Assembly: GCF_025153525.1 (NCBI RefSeq)
Contig: NZ_JANZNR010000004.1
Span: 124,001 to 188,000, forward strand
Origin: Psychroserpens sp. SPM9
Lineage (GTDB): Bacteria; Bacteroidota; Bacteroidia; Flavobacteriales; Flavobacteriaceae
DNA: 64,000 bases
Reading direction: 5' to 3'
Position numbers and translations under genes: made by a program. The notes beneath the pieces are model-generated. The model was not told the DNA's origin. It ran no database searches and was given only the letters and a program-made list of their open reading frames with translations. Below are positions 63,259-64,000 of this stretch, one piece after another. Each line of letters starts with the position of its first letter. Position 1 is the first letter of the stretch.

Positions 63259-63897
63259 TTATACAGAACGATTAATGAGCGAGACATTCACTTCATGTAC
63301 ACCTTCAAATGGTATAATATTCAAGTTGGTTTTAAATAAATCTCGTGCTTTTTGTAATTCCAGTTCTATGCGACTCTCATTAAGGTACTCGTCATTTGTA
63401 CCATATATAAGTGATGTTTTTCCAGTGAAAAAATTAAAATCTTGTGAGCTTAATTCTTTTGGAATACCGCCTGAGTGTAAAATGAGTTGTGAGCATTGTA
63501 TTTGTCGCTTAGCCATGTAACGCATTACAACACTCACACCTTGCGAATAACCAAATAAAATTAATGTTTTGTTATGTTTTAAGAGTTGTTCATGTTCAAA
63601 AATAGCATCAAAATAGTGCATCACATTCTCGGTTTCGGCAATCGTATTTTCTTTTGTTAACCAGCTCGCACCAACATGCTTAAGTTTTGGAGCTATATAA
63701 TATTTACTTTGGGCCTGAGGTGCAATAATATAATTTTCTTCAGCATTCAGTGTTTTGAAATATTTTAAAAAATAGCGACTCAAATACCCCATGCCATGAC
63801 ATACAAACCATATGTTTTTGGTTCGAGAGCTAAGCTCATTTAAAGTTGAATAAGTATTACTTATCGTATAAGAAATTTCCTTTTCTGTAGAATTCAT
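63259..63897 (-). CDS. Small alpha/beta hydrolase (phospholipase/carboxylesterase-like)
   Basis: This 212-residue protein shows FVCHGMGYLSRYF (oxyanion region), the nucleophile elbow GYSQG with S118, the acid D169 in GTNDEYL and the histidine H201 in GVHEVN. This fits the Abhydrolase_2 family of small cytoplasmic carboxylesterases. There is no signal peptide. It is divergent from the thioesterase gene at the right edge. Confidence 0.85.
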   Translation of the reverse strand: MNSTEKEISYTISNTYSTLNELSSRTKNIWFVCHGMGYLSRYFLKYFKTLNAEENYIIAPQAQSKYYIAPKLKHVGASWLTKENTIAETENVMHYFDAIFEHEQLLKHNKTLILFGYSQGVSVVMRYMAKRQIQCSQLILHSGGIPKELSSQDFNFFTGKTSLIYGTNDEYLNESRIELELQKARDLFKTNLNIIPFEGVHEVNVSLINRSV

Positions 63898-63901
63898 TTT
63901 G

Positions 63902-63909
63902 TACTTTTG
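63902..63909 (+). promoter_or_regulatory. Candidate -7 promoter box for the right-edge gene
   Basis: TACTTTTG matches TAnnTTTG and lies 28 bases before the ATG at 63938. Confidence 0.4.
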
Positions 63910-63937
63910 TTAGCGATTTTAAAAATACAGTATTTCT

Positions 63938-64000
63938 ATGCAATTATCTAAAGAAGCGGTTTTGGCAAAAGCTAATGCAGTAAGTAAAAACACCTTAATG
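63938..64000 (+). CDS. Partial gene, probable hotdog-fold (PaaI-like) thioesterase
   Basis: Only the first 21 codons are present, encoding MQLSKEAVLAKANAVSKNTL and one more residue. The SKNTLM pattern at this distance from the start is what I recall from flavobacterial hotdog thioesterases that act on acyl-CoA. The rest lies beyond the window, so the assignment is tentative. Confidence 0.5.
   Translation, partial: MQLSKEAVLAKANAVSKNTLM

Noticed and set aside
1-64000. tRNA, rRNA, riboswitch, prophage or insertion sequence
   Set aside because: I looked for cloverleaf-like arms, conserved rRNA words, known riboswitch cores and transposase motifs and saw none. A covariance-model search would be needed to be certain for small RNAs.

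Overview
The window reads as a chromosomal segment of a marine-type member of the Flavobacteriaceae (Bacteroidota). Signs are low G+C, no Shine-Dalgarno sites ahead of most starts, promoter boxes of the TAnnTTTG type, LytTR and HisKA_3 two-component genes, FabK/NMO and YtxH genes, a type IX secretion (T9SS) cargo protein with a C-terminal sorting domain, and Bacteroidota-style short palindromic repeats. I see no rRNA, tRNA, CRISPR array, prophage or insertion sequence. Coding density is high and no gene in the interior looks broken; the genes at both edges are cut.

Layout. 1-2322 (minus strand): a cut GYF-like protein and a LytTR response regulator/sensor kinase pair. 2518-5485: a TolQ/ExbB-like membrane protein, an esterase with C-terminal TPRs and a serine beta-lactamase-fold hydrolase, closed by a terminator. 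5678-7288: an ECF sigma factor, an overlapping 58-residue protein and a small MscS-type channel. 7446-13683: a DEAD-box helicase (minus), then pabB, a DUF3592 protein, tilS and adenine deaminase. 13896-23670: one long operon for reductive pyrimidine breakdown (preT, preA, dihydropyrimidinase, beta-ureidopropionase, omega-aminotransferase, CoA-acylating semialdehyde dehydrogenase, NCS1 transporter), closed by a strong terminator. Together these genes would import uracil or thymine and take them to acetyl-CoA or propionyl-CoA. 23782-28118: two alpha/beta hydrolases and a DASS carboxylate transporter. 28303-33311: a tight four-gene set of unknown role (membrane patatin, M15/extensin-type zinc peptidase, small protein, outer-membrane protein). 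33366-36682: a small membrane protein, yifB and a secreted M57 metalloprotease.

36897-41554: a DUF2891 lipoprotein, an NRAMP-related transporter and pxpABC (5-oxoprolinase), overlapping or separated by 4-5 bases. 41645-47984: a membrane-tethered hypothetical protein, a 7TM protein with a HisKA_3 kinase but no response regulator, an RluA-type synthase, panB, a SnoaL-like protein, L-serine dehydratase and a Crp/Fnr regulator. 48162-55508: dnaK, followed by an island of palindromic repeats, then an alcohol dehydrogenase, an RlmI-like methyltransferase, a nitronate monooxygenase, a membrane-anchored kinase-like protein and a YtxH protein. 55505-64000: a GNAT acetyltransferase (minus), a 2264-residue secreted repeat protein, a small esterase (minus) and the start of a hotdog thioesterase.

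The parts most worth a second look are the patatin/peptidase operon, the NRAMP-like protein in the 5-oxoprolinase operon that lacks the usual metal-binding motifs, the large periplasmic insertion in the NCS1 transporter, the stem-loops in the pyrimidine operon spacers, the kinase-like membrane protein, and the 153-base and 828-base repeats of the giant T9SS protein.
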